NCBI GenBank assembly: GCA_035345875.1
Contig: DAORDH010000001.1
Coordinates: forward strand, 186,001-250,000
Source of the DNA: UBA2033 sp035345875
GTDB lineage: Bacteria; Spirochaetota; Leptospiria; Leptospirales; Leptospiraceae
DNA: 64,000 nucleotides
Direction: 5' to 3'
The number at the start of each line of letters is the position of its first letter. The first letter of the stretch is position 1. Of the stretch, positions 1 through 9,363 are shown piece by piece. The notes beneath the pieces are model-generated. The model searched no databases, was not told the origin of the DNA, and was given only the letters and a program-made list of their open reading frames with translations. The translations under genes and the position numbers were made by a program.

Positions 1-4
1 ATGC

Positions 5-2338
5 TTGCAAGCAAACAGAAGTGTAAAAAAATACTCATCGAATCCTATGGCAGAACCAAACTCAAAGAATAATAATGAAAATGTAGCTGCTCCGTCAATT
101 CCTACCAAAGCTACAGTTAGCGACAAGACAGTTTTAGTTAAGACACCTCAGTCTATGAATAGTCTTTCTGCAACCTCTCGTTGCATCATGGACGAGTTGC
201 GTGATCGTCATAAAGGGAAAGATCGTCCTGGATCTAAGCCATTGCACCCGACAGAACTCATCACTCTAGATAGAATCATTGATCATTTACATAAGTATTC
301 AAATTTAAGTGAACAGGCAAAATCAAATGCATCCATTGATCAAGCACTGAGACAGTTAACCGATGCAGATAATAATGGTAGGGAACGAATGGCCTACCTA
401 TATCCGTTTTTAATTAAAAGTGGTGTTAAAGTTATCGCGAAAATTGCTCTCATTTCACCTCAATATACACATGAGATAAATGTAAAAAATTATAGAGAAA
501 CTTGTTTTGATTACTCAAGAGCAATGGTAGATTTAATACTATCCAATCGAGCAAAACGAATCAAAGAAATTGATGAAAACAATCCCGGGAATTTTCTTTT
601 CCAAAAAAATAAATCAGGAGCTCTTTGGTTAAATCCAAATAATTGTTCTCTGGAAGCTGAAATAGGTCATTTATTGAAAGGCGGATTTAAACCTTATTCT
701 TATATCCCAATCAAGGATTTCATTGATGATTTCATAGAATATGGAAACCAAAAAGGTGTATTAGAAATGGTAATGCCTGGCTACCATATGATAATAGATG
801 AGATAGAATTAAAAGATGATGGCAGTTATCTGCGACCTCCTGAAATCGTTAATCACTATAGAGCACAAGCAGATGGACTTGAAAAATTTGCCTTAGAACA
901 GCTCCGAAAATTAGCAGAAGAAGGCAATCTAAGTGATTTTAAATACAAGTTAAATGAATACAAACGAGAACATGTAGACTTGGCTCCAGATGGTAGACGT
1001 CAGTCGCGAGAAAAAGTTAAAGTTCTATTAGATCTGGTTAAGTCTTTCCCGTTTGAAAAATTCAATTCCGAATTCTCACGATCTGTTCAAAACACATGCA
1101 ATCTATCTGTGCGAATAGTAGAAAAATTCATGAGTGATATGAATAATCTCATCGATAGAAAATATTCTTCTATATATAATAAGTTGTCAAAATCACTTGA
1201 AAAATTGATTACTGAGCATACAAAAAATGAGCTTACTATTTTAAATTTAGATTTAAATGAAGAAGTGGAAAGAGCTGGCATAAAAGATCCAGAAAAAGTA
1301 AAATCATTTTCCGAAAGATTAAAAAAAGATATTTCAAATAATTTTGGAAGCTATGCTACTAAGGATGACAGCGGTAAACAAGCATTTTACGTTGTTGACC
1401 AAAGTTATATGGCAAGTGTTCTACATAAAATGGCATCCATTGCGGTCTCAAATCCAGAATATAAAAAAGAACTAGAGTTTGCAAAAATTATCAATCAAGA
1501 ACTGACGCTTCAGAAAAATCCAAAACTAAATACAAATATAAAAGAAGATCATGTTAGCAAATTAACTTCTGACATGAACACATTAGAGCAACAGGAAAGG
1601 GAAAGATTAAAGAGAGAAGCATTTCAAAGAAAATTTAATCTACCAGTAGGGTTAATGGTATTTATCCCAATTATGGCTATCTTTCTTATCATCTCATTCG
1701 TTGAGGCAAGTCTTGCAGCAATCCTGTTTGGACTTGTAATCAGTGGTGGAGCGGGACTTGCAGCTGCCATCTACTTCAGAAAAAAAGATCAACCATCTGA
1801 TAAGAAAAATCAATCTAAACAGGGAATGTTTGGCTCTGAAATAATGACAGATACAGCGATGCAAAAAGCGATAGAAGAAGATATTAAAGGTAAAGAAGAT
1901 AAAACAAGTATCATTGCCAGAGCTGCCATTCACCATGTATTTCCAAAAAAATACAATACGATAGAAGAAAAGCTGTATGATATCAATATGCTCCGAACAA
2001 GAATTCAAAGTAGTTTGGATGATATTAAAAAATCAGTTCCAATCCTTGCAAAAGAAACAGATAATCAGAAAGTCGCTTCAGCTATTGAATATTCTCTCAT
2101 GACAAATAGTGTAGTCATTGCAATTCCGGCTGACGTTGTGCCGAGAGGTAAACCTGCCTCTGTCATTATCGCAAAAGAAGATTTTAAATCACCATTGATG
2201 CGAAACCAAATGTCTGAATACTATAGAGCACTTGCAGAGAAGAGTAAATATGATTCTGGACTTTTAAAATACTATACATTTTTAATCAATACTATCGAAG
2301 TTGAGTATTATAAGTTTCTCAATAAAAAGTTTCAATAA
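5..2338 (+). CDS. large membrane-anchored protein of unknown function
   Basis: I do not recognise this protein. The frame is open to the left edge, so the start is uncertain: a TTG lies at 5, the first ATG is at 47 (peptide MAEPNSKN), and a start outside the window is possible. Residues 1 to about 540 are hydrophilic, charged and mostly helical in character, with a Lys/Glu-rich probable coiled coil before about 545. Two closely spaced hydrophobic segments (about 548-592) form a likely membrane hairpin followed by a basic stretch (RKKDQPSDKK). The last 180 residues are again soluble. No signal peptide or catalytic motif is visible. It stands alone, and the next gene faces the other way. The coding assignment is secure from length and composition; the function is unknown. 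Confidence 0.75.
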   Translation: MQANRSVKKYSSNPMAEPNSKNNNENVAAPSIPTKATVSDKTVLVKTPQSMNSLSATSRCIMDELRDRHKGKDRPGSKPLHPTELITLDRIIDHLHKYSNLSEQAKSNASIDQALRQLTDADNNGRERMAYLYPFLIKSGVKVIAKIALISPQYTHEINVKNYRETCFDYSRAMVDLILSNRAKRIKEIDENNPGNFLFQKNKSGALWLNPNNCSLEAEIGHLLKGGFKPYSYIPIKDFIDDFIEYGNQKGVLEMVMPGYHMIIDEIELKDDGSYLRPPEIVNHYRAQADGLEKFALEQLRKLAEEGNLSDFKYKLNEYKREHVDLAPDGRRQSREKVKVLLDLVKSFPFEKFNSEFSRSVQNTCNLSVRIVEKFMSDMNNLIDRKYSSIYNKLSKSLEKLITEHTKNELTILNLDLNEEVERAGIKDPEKVKSFSERLKKDISNNFGSYATKDDSGKQAFYVVDQSYMASVLHKMASIAVSNPEYKKELEFAKIINQELTLQKNPKLNTNIKEDHVSKLTSDMNTLEQQERERLKREAFQRKFNLPVGLMVFIPIMAIFLIISFVEASLAAILFGLVISGGAGLAAAIYFRKKDQPSDKKNQSKQGMFGSEIMTDTAMQKAIEEDIKGKEDKTSIIARAAIHHVFPKKYNTIEEKLYDINMLRTRIQSSLDDIKKSVPILAKETDNQKVASAIEYSLMTNSVVIAIPADVVPRGKPASVIIAKEDFKSPLMRNQMSEYYRALAEKSKYDSGLLKYYTFLINTIEVEYYKFLNKKFQ

Positions 2339-2435
2339 AAAACCTTTTCTATTGGTGCCTTTTTTTCACTCGGAACCATACTTCAATTGAATCCAAAGAG
2401 TTGAATCATTAAAACAAAGAGATCTAAGAGCTTAA

Positions 2436-2454
2436 AGCTATCTAAAGGATAGCT
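2436..2454. repeat. short inverted repeat between convergent genes
   Basis: AGCTATC (2436-2442) and GATAGCT (2448-2454) are perfect 7-bp arms around a 5-nt loop. They lie in the 145-bp gap between the convergent genes ending at 2338 and 2484. No T-run follows on either strand, so this is at best a weak transcription stop or RNA-stability hairpin. Confidence 0.35.
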
Positions 2455-2483
2455 AATGAATTAAAACTATAAATTTGTAAGGA

Positions 2484-3395
2484 TTAAAACTTCTTGTTTG
2501 CTTCTAGTTTTAGTTTATCTCGATTGGTTTGCTTAGCAGGCTGTTTTTTAACTGGAGTTTGCTTTTTTATTTCTAATTTCTTAGGCTCTGTCTTTTTAAT
2601 TGGAAGCTTTGCTTGTTTTACAGGGGATATTGTTTGTTTGCCAATTTCTTTTTTAATCTCCATTTTTGAGTTAGGAAGAGAAATCCACTCTTCTAATAGT
2701 TTTGGATCCACTTTAGTATCCGTCGTGTTAAATGATACGAGTGATGCTAGGTTAGGAATTAACTTCTTATTAATAGGAGTAAGCAAAGATTCTGTGAGTT
2801 CTGTTTCTTTTCCAATTTTAATTTCAAAATTTTTTTCTAATTTTAGTTCGTTTGTATTTTCCTCTAAAGATAATAGCGCAGATCCATTCAAAGCATAAAA
2901 CTTGGTTTCACAACTGTTTTTGTCACAGGGTATTGTCTTATTCCCTGTCTTTTGCACTATCGCGATCATAGAGGCATTAGATAGATTCGCTTTGGTATTT
3001 GGAGTTATTAATTTAATTTTTTCCTCTGAGCCTTCTATAATATTTAAAAAAACAGAACCTTCCGTTAGTGTTATCGTTGTAATGGTCTTCCCATCTCCAA
3101 CTAGATTATTGCTAAATGATATTTCAGTATGACTGCCTAATTTGATTCCATTTTCTAATCCTAAAAGAAGTTCAGCAGAACCATTTTTAATATGAATTAA
3201 ATCATCCTTTTCTAACTCTAAATCTGATTTCAGAGGGATTTCGGCTCCTTTTCTTTTAATCGATAAATCTCCATCATACCAATTCAATTTCAGTAGAAGT
3301 GGATCTGGATTTGTATTTGCAGATTGATTAGAAGTTTCGTTTGCTTTATGACAGAATAATAGGGATAAAAGTAGGAGTAATATAGTTTTTTTCAT
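2484..3395 (-). CDS. FecR-domain lipoprotein
   Basis: The start is the ATG at 3395, because it gives a signal peptide with a lipobox (LLLLLSLLFC, Cys15) and is preceded by a GGAAAGAGA ribosome binding site; the open frame continues upstream but without lipoprotein logic. The mature protein has a FecR-like beta region (about residues 45-200): an ELEKDD segment, the pattern NGSAELLLGLENGIKL, and TLTEGSVFLNI followed by LITPNTKA. In the FecR family this fold occurs in sigma-factor regulators and in periplasmic proteins that are not regulators. No partner sigma factor is nearby, so a structural envelope role is as likely. The C-terminal 70 residues are rich in Lys, Pro and Gln and probably unstructured. 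It is probably anchored in a membrane facing the periplasm. Confidence 0.75.
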   Translation of the reverse strand: MKKTILLLLLSLLFCHKANETSNQSANTNPDPLLLKLNWYDGDLSIKRKGAEIPLKSDLELEKDDLIHIKNGSAELLLGLENGIKLGSHTEISFSNNLVGDGKTITTITLTEGSVFLNIIEGSEEKIKLITPNTKANLSNASMIAIVQKTGNKTIPCDKNSCETKFYALNGSALLSLEENTNELKLEKNFEIKIGKETELTESLLTPINKKLIPNLASLVSFNTTDTKVDPKLLEEWISLPNSKMEIKKEIGKQTISPVKQAKLPIKKTEPKKLEIKKQTPVKKQPAKQTNRDKLKLEANKKF

Positions 3396-3521
3396 TCTCT
3401 TTCCACATATCCTACAACTTACTATTCCTACAATAAAAAAAAGGGCGAAATAGAATTGGAAAAGTCTCCAATAAAAAACAAAAAACTTGTCTCGAAAGGC
3501 TTTCTCTGTAATGTTTCCAGA

Positions 3522-4148
3522 ATGACTGTTCGAGTGAAAATTTGTGGAGTAAAAACAATTGAAATAGCGTCCATATGCATGGATGCACAAGCTGATTTTA
3601 TTGGTCTCAATTTTTCTCCCGAGAGCAAACGAAGAGTAGACCTAGAATCAGCTTTTAAGATTTATAATCATGTAAAAAAGAATTCGGCTTCTCTTTTTGT
3701 TGTTGGGTTATTTTATAAAAACTCTTCCGCTGAAATAGAATCTATAGTTAAAGAAATTCCATTTGACTTTGTTCAATTTGTAGCTCACGATGAAACGGTA
3801 GAACATGATTTTTATAAAGGGTTAGGAAAAAATTTGATTCCCCAAATTTCAGTTAAAGAATCTATTTCTGATTCAGATCTTTCTCTTTATAAAGGGGAAT
3901 TGATAATTCTAGATAGTTATAAAGAAGGAATGGGTGGGGGAAGTGGGGAAGTCTTTAATTGGGATAACGTATCCTCTGTTAGAAGGAAATATCTCCTAGC
4001 CGGTGGTCTAAATCCTTCCAATGTAGAAAGAGCGGTTGACGTTTTAAATCCCTTTGGTGTTGATGTTGCATCAGGGGTTGAGTCAAGTCCTGGGGTCAAA
4101 GATCCAAAATTAATAGAAGAATTTATTCGAAATGCAAAAAGAATCTGA
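3522..4148 (+). CDS. trpF: phosphoribosylanthranilate isomerase
   Basis: Converts N-(5-phosphoribosyl)anthranilate to CdRP in tryptophan synthesis; cytosolic TIM barrel. The N-terminal VRVKICGVKT motif carries the catalytic Cys, followed by ADFIGLNFSPESKRRV. Near the C terminus LLAGGLNPSNVERAV and GVDVASGVESSPGVKDPKLIEEF are the phosphate-binding and catalytic Asp signatures. The ATG at 3522 gives 208 residues, normal for TrpF; the frame is open 22 codons further upstream but that part has no family similarity. It overlaps mutS by 17 bp, so the two are probably cotranscribed. No other trp gene is in view. Confidence 0.93.
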   Translation: MTVRVKICGVKTIEIASICMDAQADFIGLNFSPESKRRVDLESAFKIYNHVKKNSASLFVVGLFYKNSSAEIESIVKEIPFDFVQFVAHDETVEHDFYKGLGKNLIPQISVKESISDSDLSLYKGELIILDSYKEGMGGGSGEVFNWDNVSSVRRKYLLAGGLNPSNVERAVDVLNPFGVDVASGVESSPGVKDPKLIEEFIRNAKRI

Positions 4149-6681
4149 TCCACTCGCAACACCTGCAATGAAACAATTTGCAGAAATCAAATCCAAACAT
4201 CCCGATGGGATTTTGTTTTTTAGAATGGGTGATTTCTATGAAATGTTTATGGAAGATGCTATTACTGCATCTGCTATCTTAGATATTGCACTTACCAAAA
4301 GGCAAAATCAAATTCCAATGTGTGGAATTCCTTACCATGCAACAGAAAGTTATATCTCAAGGCTTATCAATGCAAAGAAGAAAGTAGTCATTTGTGAGCA
4401 GATCAAATCAGAAGATCCAAATGTTAAACTCATGCAAAGAGAAGTGGTTCGAATCATCACACCTGGCACAATCATCGAAGAAAACTTACTTGGATCATAT
4501 CAAAATAATTACTTTGCAGTATTTCTGTTTGATTTGCGTTTAACGCTTGTTGCATTCGCTGATATATCTACAGGTGATTTGTATTATTTTAGTTTTAACA
4601 GGGAAGATACAGATTCTTTATTTGCAACAATTCGAAAATTTGATCCAAAAGAAATCATGCTAATTTCTGAAGAGGAGAGCTATTGGTCCAATTATCATTT
4701 TGATGAAATTTGTGTGACTACGATTCTTTCGAAATTAGAAATAGATTTCTCGCAAATAGACAAAACCGTTAAATTCTCTAGTCTTGAAATATTGATCCGT
4801 TATATAGTAGAACGTAATTTTAAAAAGAATGGAGCCTTTGCGTTTAAAAATCCAGTCATCATGGATGACAGTGAATACATGGAGTTAGATGAAGACACTG
4901 TTCGAAATCTTGATTTAATAGAAAACCAAAATGATGCAAGTAAGCACCATTCCCTCTTCAGTGTATTAAATAAATGCCAAACTGGAATTGGGAAACGAGT
5001 ATTAAAAAATAGAATTTTATTTCCTACTAAGAGTAAATCTGTAATCGAATCAATCTGGAATCAAATTCAAATCTTAGATGAAAATAAAAAAATTAAAAAT
5101 GATCTAATCCAAGAACTTTCTGAATTCAGTGATATTGAAAGGATTATCTCTCGCTTTCGTGGAGGCAAGGGACTTCCGAGAGATTTTAGGACAATTCAAA
5201 AGACTATTGAAATATCTAAGTCGATAGCTGATACACTTAAGAAAATTAATTATAAATTTAATATTCCAGAATCTAGACTAGATTCTATTTATTCCTTTAT
5301 AGGAAAAAGACTCTCAGAAAATGAACTTCCTCCTATTCTTGGGGGAGACGGTGAATTTTTAAAAACTGGATTTGATCTGAAGCTAGATAAAGCAAGAGAA
5401 GCAAAAATAAAAGGAAAAGATTGGATTATTGAATTAGAAGAGAAAGAACGTAAGTCTCTAGGTTTGAACACTCTAAAGATCCGATACAATAAAGTAGTCG
5501 GGTTTTATGTTGAACTCTCTCGTAAAGATGCAGAACTTGCTCCTTCTCGCTATCATAAAAAACAAACGTTAGTCACTTCAGAAAGATTTACTTTCCCAGA
5601 ATTAGAAGAGATCGAAAGAACAATTCTAGAGGCAGATGAAATCATTCAAAGCATTGAGAAAGAAGAGTTTGAGAATATGATGAAAGAAGTTCTAAAAGAA
5701 TTTCATAGTTTTATTGCGCTTTCCAAAGAAATTGGACAACTTGATTTCACACTTTCTCTCACAGAATGTAAAAATGATTATAATTGGACACTTCCAAATA
5801 TCAATGATAAAGGGGAACTCAGTTTAGTAGAATCTCGTCATCCTGTGATTGAAAAATTTATGAAAGTAGGAGAAAGGTTTGTAGGCAATGATGTATATCT
5901 CAATCGAACCAATTCTTCTATAGCAATCTTAACTGGACCTAATATGGCAGGTAAGTCTACCTATATGCGGCAAATTGCTATTTGCCAAATTCTCTTTCAA
6001 ATGGGTTCTTACATTCCTGCTAAAAAAGCAAATCTATCTATAGTAGATAAACTATTTACTCGGATAGGATCAGGGGATGATATTACTACTGGTCAATCTA
6101 CTTTCTTTGTAGAAATGAAAGAAACCGCTCACATTCTAAAAAATAAAACTTCGGATAGTCTTGTATTATTTGATGAAATTGGAAGAGGGACTTCTACGTA
6201 TGATGGTATGAGTTTAGCTTGGGCTATTTTAGAAAAGTTATCAGGAGAGACTCCGCTTAAAACTAAGACGATATTTGCTACACACTATCATGAATTAACT
6301 CATCTCGAAAAAGAATCTGGAATTTTTAATCTTTATATGGACACCGTTGAAGAAAAAGAAGAAATTATTTTTATAAAAAAAGTCAGAATGGGAAAAGCAA
6401 AAAAATCTTTTGGGATTTATGTGGCAAAGCTTGCTGGAATTCCTGAATCGATCATTCAACGAGCAAAAGTCTTACTAGAGGGTCTAGAGTCTAAGAAAAA
6501 AGAAATCAAGCTTAAACCAATAGAAGAACCAATGCTTTTTCCAAAGGTGAGCGAAGAAAGCACGCGGCATACAAAGATTATCCAGTCACTTGAAAAGATA
6601 AAAATAGAATCCATTACTCCGATGGAAGCAATGCAAATTTTAAATGAACTTCAGAAGATGACGAGGAATTCAGATGGCTAG
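4132..6681 (+). CDS. mutS: DNA mismatch repair protein MutS
   Basis: Recognises mismatches and small loops and uses ATP to recruit MutL. Domain I begins TPAMKQFAEIK and contains the mismatch-probing motif FFRMGDFYEMF (Phe-x-Glu). The core and clamp domains follow. The ATPase has Walker A GPNMAGKST at about residues 602-610, then STFFVEMKETAHIL, Walker B LVLFDEIGRGTST, and the FATHYHELT switch. The 849 residues match full-length bacterial MutS. The start ATG lies inside the end of trpF, and the stop overlaps the next gene by 8 bp, pointing to translational coupling of three genes. Confidence 0.97.
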   Translation: MQKESDPLATPAMKQFAEIKSKHPDGILFFRMGDFYEMFMEDAITASAILDIALTKRQNQIPMCGIPYHATESYISRLINAKKKVVICEQIKSEDPNVKLMQREVVRIITPGTIIEENLLGSYQNNYFAVFLFDLRLTLVAFADISTGDLYYFSFNREDTDSLFATIRKFDPKEIMLISEEESYWSNYHFDEICVTTILSKLEIDFSQIDKTVKFSSLEILIRYIVERNFKKNGAFAFKNPVIMDDSEYMELDEDTVRNLDLIENQNDASKHHSLFSVLNKCQTGIGKRVLKNRILFPTKSKSVIESIWNQIQILDENKKIKNDLIQELSEFSDIERIISRFRGGKGLPRDFRTIQKTIEISKSIADTLKKINYKFNIPESRLDSIYSFIGKRLSENELPPILGGDGEFLKTGFDLKLDKAREAKIKGKDWIIELEEKERKSLGLNTLKIRYNKVVGFYVELSRKDAELAPSRYHKKQTLVTSERFTFPELEEIERTILEADEIIQSIEKEEFENMMKEVLKEFHSFIALSKEIGQLDFTLSLTECKNDYNWTLPNINDKGELSLVESRHPVIEKFMKVGERFVGNDVYLNRTNSSIAILTGPNMAGKSTYMRQIAICQILFQMGSYIPAKKANLSIVDKLFTRIGSGDDITTGQSTFFVEMKETAHILKNKTSDSLVLFDEIGRGTSTYDGMSLAWAILEKLSGETPLKTKTIFATHYHELTHLEKESGIFNLYMDTVEEKEEIIFIKKVRMGKAKKSFGIYVAKLAGIPESIIQRAKVLLEGLESKKKEIKLKPIEEPMLFPKVSEESTRHTKIIQSLEKIKIESITPMEAMQILNELQKMTRNSDG

Positions 6682-7306
6682 TCTTCCCGATCTAAATACC
6701 GTTTTATTCTGTGGAGCCTTTGAGGGAGAAACAGACTTACTTTCAAAAAGTCCACTTCTTAGAGTTTATAATACAGGCGTAGGGTTCATGGATACAATTT
6801 TTAATTTGCAGAGATATCTGACAAAAAATAAAGAAATAAAATCTATTGTCTTTTTAGGTTCTGCAGGCGCCTATCGTCATTCCAAACGTAAAATAGGGGA
6901 TATTGTTTACTCCAACAAATTTGTATATAGAGACATTGCAGAAGTAAAAAAGATGGTAAAAGTTCCAGATGTGATCGGAAAGCACTTACTAACTGATTCA
7001 GATCCAAGGTTTAACTCTTTTATTAAAATAGCAAAACTCATTGAAGTAGTAACAAATTCTACAAACTATGTTACACTGATTGATTTGGAAATGGAGGAAT
7101 TAGTGGATTCCTTATTTGATGTGGATGTAGAAAATATGGAAGCTTTTCCCATTGCCTATGTAGCTACACGGCTCTCTCTTCCATTCACAGCCTATTTTTA
7201 TGTTACAAATTATGTTGGAGCCAATGGCAGTATTGATTGGAATCAAAACTGGCGCTATGGCTCCACACTCTTACAAAAAGAAGTTATGAAATATATTTTA
7301 GCTTAG
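6674..7306 (+). CDS. nucleoside phosphorylase/nucleosidase-like protein
   Basis: A 210-residue protein of the PNP/MTAN fold family, judged from the GSAGAYRHSKRKIGDIV block (ribose/phosphate loop region) and VENMEAFPIAYVATRLSLP, which matches the family pattern of a substrate-binding Met-Glu followed by a helix. Members cleave the glycosidic bond of purine nucleosides, MTA/SAH or futalosine. Length and the MEAFPIAY region fit futalosine hydrolase (MqnB) or MTAN-like enzymes, but I cannot tell which. It overlaps mutS by 8 bp. The convergent neighbour is a radical SAM gene, which might hint at futalosine-type menaquinone synthesis; that link is only inference. Confidence 0.7.
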   Translation: MASLPDLNTVLFCGAFEGETDLLSKSPLLRVYNTGVGFMDTIFNLQRYLTKNKEIKSIVFLGSAGAYRHSKRKIGDIVYSNKFVYRDIAEVKKMVKVPDVIGKHLLTDSDPRFNSFIKIAKLIEVVTNSTNYVTLIDLEMEELVDSLFDVDVENMEAFPIAYVATRLSLPFTAYFYVTNYVGANGSIDWNQNWRYGSTLLQKEVMKYILA

Positions 7307-7319
7307 TGGCTAATCTATA

Positions 7320-8645
7320 TTATCTTCTCCCCTGATAACCAATAACATCCATAAAAGCAGATACGGAAAATACGGCTTTTCCAGCGCCCGGTTCCCCATA
7401 TCCAGGTGGAGTTGGTAGATTATATTTCTCAAATGTATTTTTCCATACTGTTAAAAGTTCGCAAAAATATTCCAAAGGTGGCCCGGCTTGTGTTCCAAGC
7501 GTTGTGTATGGCTCAGGGCACCAAGCTGTAAATCTAGGCATGATTCCTTTAGACATGAAAAAATCGAGTCCTTCTGCAGTAGAATCGATTGCTTCTTTCA
7601 CAGTTGCAAATCCATATGGTTCTGAAAGTTCTACTCCTCCAACAAAATTTGGTATTACATAAGAAGGACCAAAAACTTCAGCTGAGTCTACAATTCTTCT
7701 GATCCAAGTTTCTCTTCCAATCCAAGAAGCTTTTCCTGGACAGATTTTATCAAATAGTTTTGGATCCCAAACTTCATAGTTTGGATGATAAACTTTGATT
7801 CCAGCATCTGCAAATTTTTTACAATCTTCTTTTTCGAACGCTTGAGCGACTAACTTTCCCATCCAACGATTTGGAAAATGCTTTTCAATTTCGGTTGGAT
7901 ATTCTAAATAAAAATCGACTTCATTTTTCTTTTTCAGATTTGTAAGAACTGATCCACCAGTAATTGTATATACTTTTGCAACAGTATCTTCTTTATCGAT
8001 CCAGCTCATTACTTCTAGAATATCTTCAATATCTTTAACACCTGTGTAGGGTCTTCCTGCATTTTTTTGCTGACGATAGTTGTGATTTATATCACAATAC
8101 GCACATTCTTCCTCTTTTCCAAAGTATTGACAATTTCTAAAAACAGTAAGATAGATGAGATATCCCCATTCAATCACTGGTGCAATTTCTCCTGGAATTT
8201 TTCCAGTTTTTGTTTTATGACGATACCAAGCAGGAATCGGCGGGAATTCTAAATTTCCTAAATTGACTTCTCCTAAAAAAAGACAAGGTTTGTTTTCTCT
8301 CAGTCGCACAACATAGGGAGAGTCTGGATTGTTTCTAGTTGAGATAACTGTAGGAAGAAGATTAAAATGGCCACCAGAAACTTTTATCTCTTCAGGAGTT
8401 TTATAGGCGACACCCTCTTTCATCTCTGCTACTGGAATATGATCAAAAGAAAAAATGAAATAGTCCTTTGATTTAAATTCAGAGCCAGTAAGGGATTCGG
8501 GAGAAAAATTGATTCCAAGTCTAAGCACATCTTGTTTTAGAATTGCCTCCATCGGAATATTCTTATATTGTCTCTCCATTTTTTCGAGTAATTCAATGGT
8601 TGAGATTTGTCTTTGTTTTGGGTTTTTTATATCAATTGTTGCCAT
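7320..8645 (-). CDS. atypical radical SAM protein
   Basis: A 441-residue protein with a likely 4Fe-4S site at Cys172, Cys181 and Cys184 (spacing CX8CX2C, within CQYFGKEEECAYCDI) instead of the usual CX3CX2C. A glycine motif TITGGSVL follows about 50 residues later, as expected for SAM binding in this superfamily. Further conserved-looking blocks include KVYHPNYEVWDPKLF, RIVDSAEVFG and ARFTAWCPEP-like sequence near the C terminus with another Cys. The N-terminal 150 residues precede the barrel and have no family I recognise. The reaction is unknown. The start at 8645 has no obvious ribosome binding site. It is convergent with the phosphorylase-like gene, with 13 bp between stops. Confidence 0.72.
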   Translation of the reverse strand: MATIDIKNPKQRQISTIELLEKMERQYKNIPMEAILKQDVLRLGINFSPESLTGSEFKSKDYFIFSFDHIPVAEMKEGVAYKTPEEIKVSGGHFNLLPTVISTRNNPDSPYVVRLRENKPCLFLGEVNLGNLEFPPIPAWYRHKTKTGKIPGEIAPVIEWGYLIYLTVFRNCQYFGKEEECAYCDINHNYRQQKNAGRPYTGVKDIEDILEVMSWIDKEDTVAKVYTITGGSVLTNLKKKNEVDFYLEYPTEIEKHFPNRWMGKLVAQAFEKEDCKKFADAGIKVYHPNYEVWDPKLFDKICPGKASWIGRETWIRRIVDSAEVFGPSYVIPNFVGGVELSEPYGFATVKEAIDSTAEGLDFFMSKGIMPRFTAWCPEPYTTLGTQAGPPLEYFCELLTVWKNTFEKYNLPTPPGYGEPGAGKAVFSVSAFMDVIGYQGRR

Positions 8646-8744
8646 ACAAAATTAGACTTTTTGCCTTTTGTTACAAAGCAAGCTAGAATTATTTTCTAGT
8701 TTATTTTTTTGACACAAAAAGAAATCTAGCGATAGGTTATAAAA

Positions 8745-9362
8745 ATGGCTGAATTTCCACATATTGAAGCATCGAATGCAGATTCTTTAGAAGAAATGGG
8801 AACTTTCTTCTTCAAGTCTTTAAATGATTTTATCCTGTTTACAAGTGGCTATTATCAAATGGTGGAAAATCCACCTAAGGCGATCCTTCCTGTTTTGGAC
8901 AACCCAGATTTTATTGTAGAAGTGGCAGCACTCGAAACGGCGGCTGTCTCTTTTATTACATCTCTTTTTCAGGGGAGGCTCATGATTCCAGCCCTTGCTA
9001 TCGAATATTTTCTAAACAATCGAATTCAGTCAGAAATGATTTTTAGTTTATTAAAAGAAAAAGGTGTAGTTCCAGACGAAGACACATTCTTAAGATGCCT
9101 ATCTGGAATCGATCCAGACAATCATTCGTTTTTACAGGTCAATGATAAAATGGCAAATGGAATCATCGCAGGCTCTGCTTTGTTCGCTCGGGAATCAATT
9201 TATAAAAAGTTTATCACTTTAATCGAAACGACACCTCTCGGGCAAATGAGTATTACCCAGAATGCACTTAACACCTTGTTATCCGCACTTACATCATATT
9301 TAGAAACTAGAAGTATTGCAATTGCAACTTCTAATATTTATCAATTACACGAAGGAAAATAG
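8745..9362 (+). CDS. conserved-looking protein of unknown function
   Basis: A 205-residue, mostly helical soluble protein without signal peptide or recognisable motif. It begins MAEFPHIEASNADSLEEMG and has an even mix of hydrophobic and acidic residues typical of a globular cytosolic protein. Its stop is 1 nt before the proA start and the proA ribosome binding site lies in its last codons, so it is the first gene of a tight operon with proA, nadD and yqeK. The operon position suggests coexpression only; I infer no function. Confidence 0.65.
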   Translation: MAEFPHIEASNADSLEEMGTFFFKSLNDFILFTSGYYQMVENPPKAILPVLDNPDFIVEVAALETAAVSFITSLFQGRLMIPALAIEYFLNNRIQSEMIFSLLKEKGVVPDEDTFLRCLSGIDPDNHSFLQVNDKMANGIIAGSALFARESIYKKFITLIETTPLGQMSITQNALNTLLSALTSYLETRSIAIATSNIYQLHEGK

Positions 9363-9363
9363 A

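Noticed and set aside
2341..2372. T-rich stretch after the first gene as intrinsic terminator
   Set aside because: The bases around AAAAAACC and GGTGCCTTTTTTT do not form a consistent stem.
2494..3132. Plus-strand frames opposite the FecR-domain gene
   Set aside because: They mirror the minus-strand lipoprotein gene, which has a signal peptide, lipobox, ribosome binding site and family pattern; the plus-strand frames have none.
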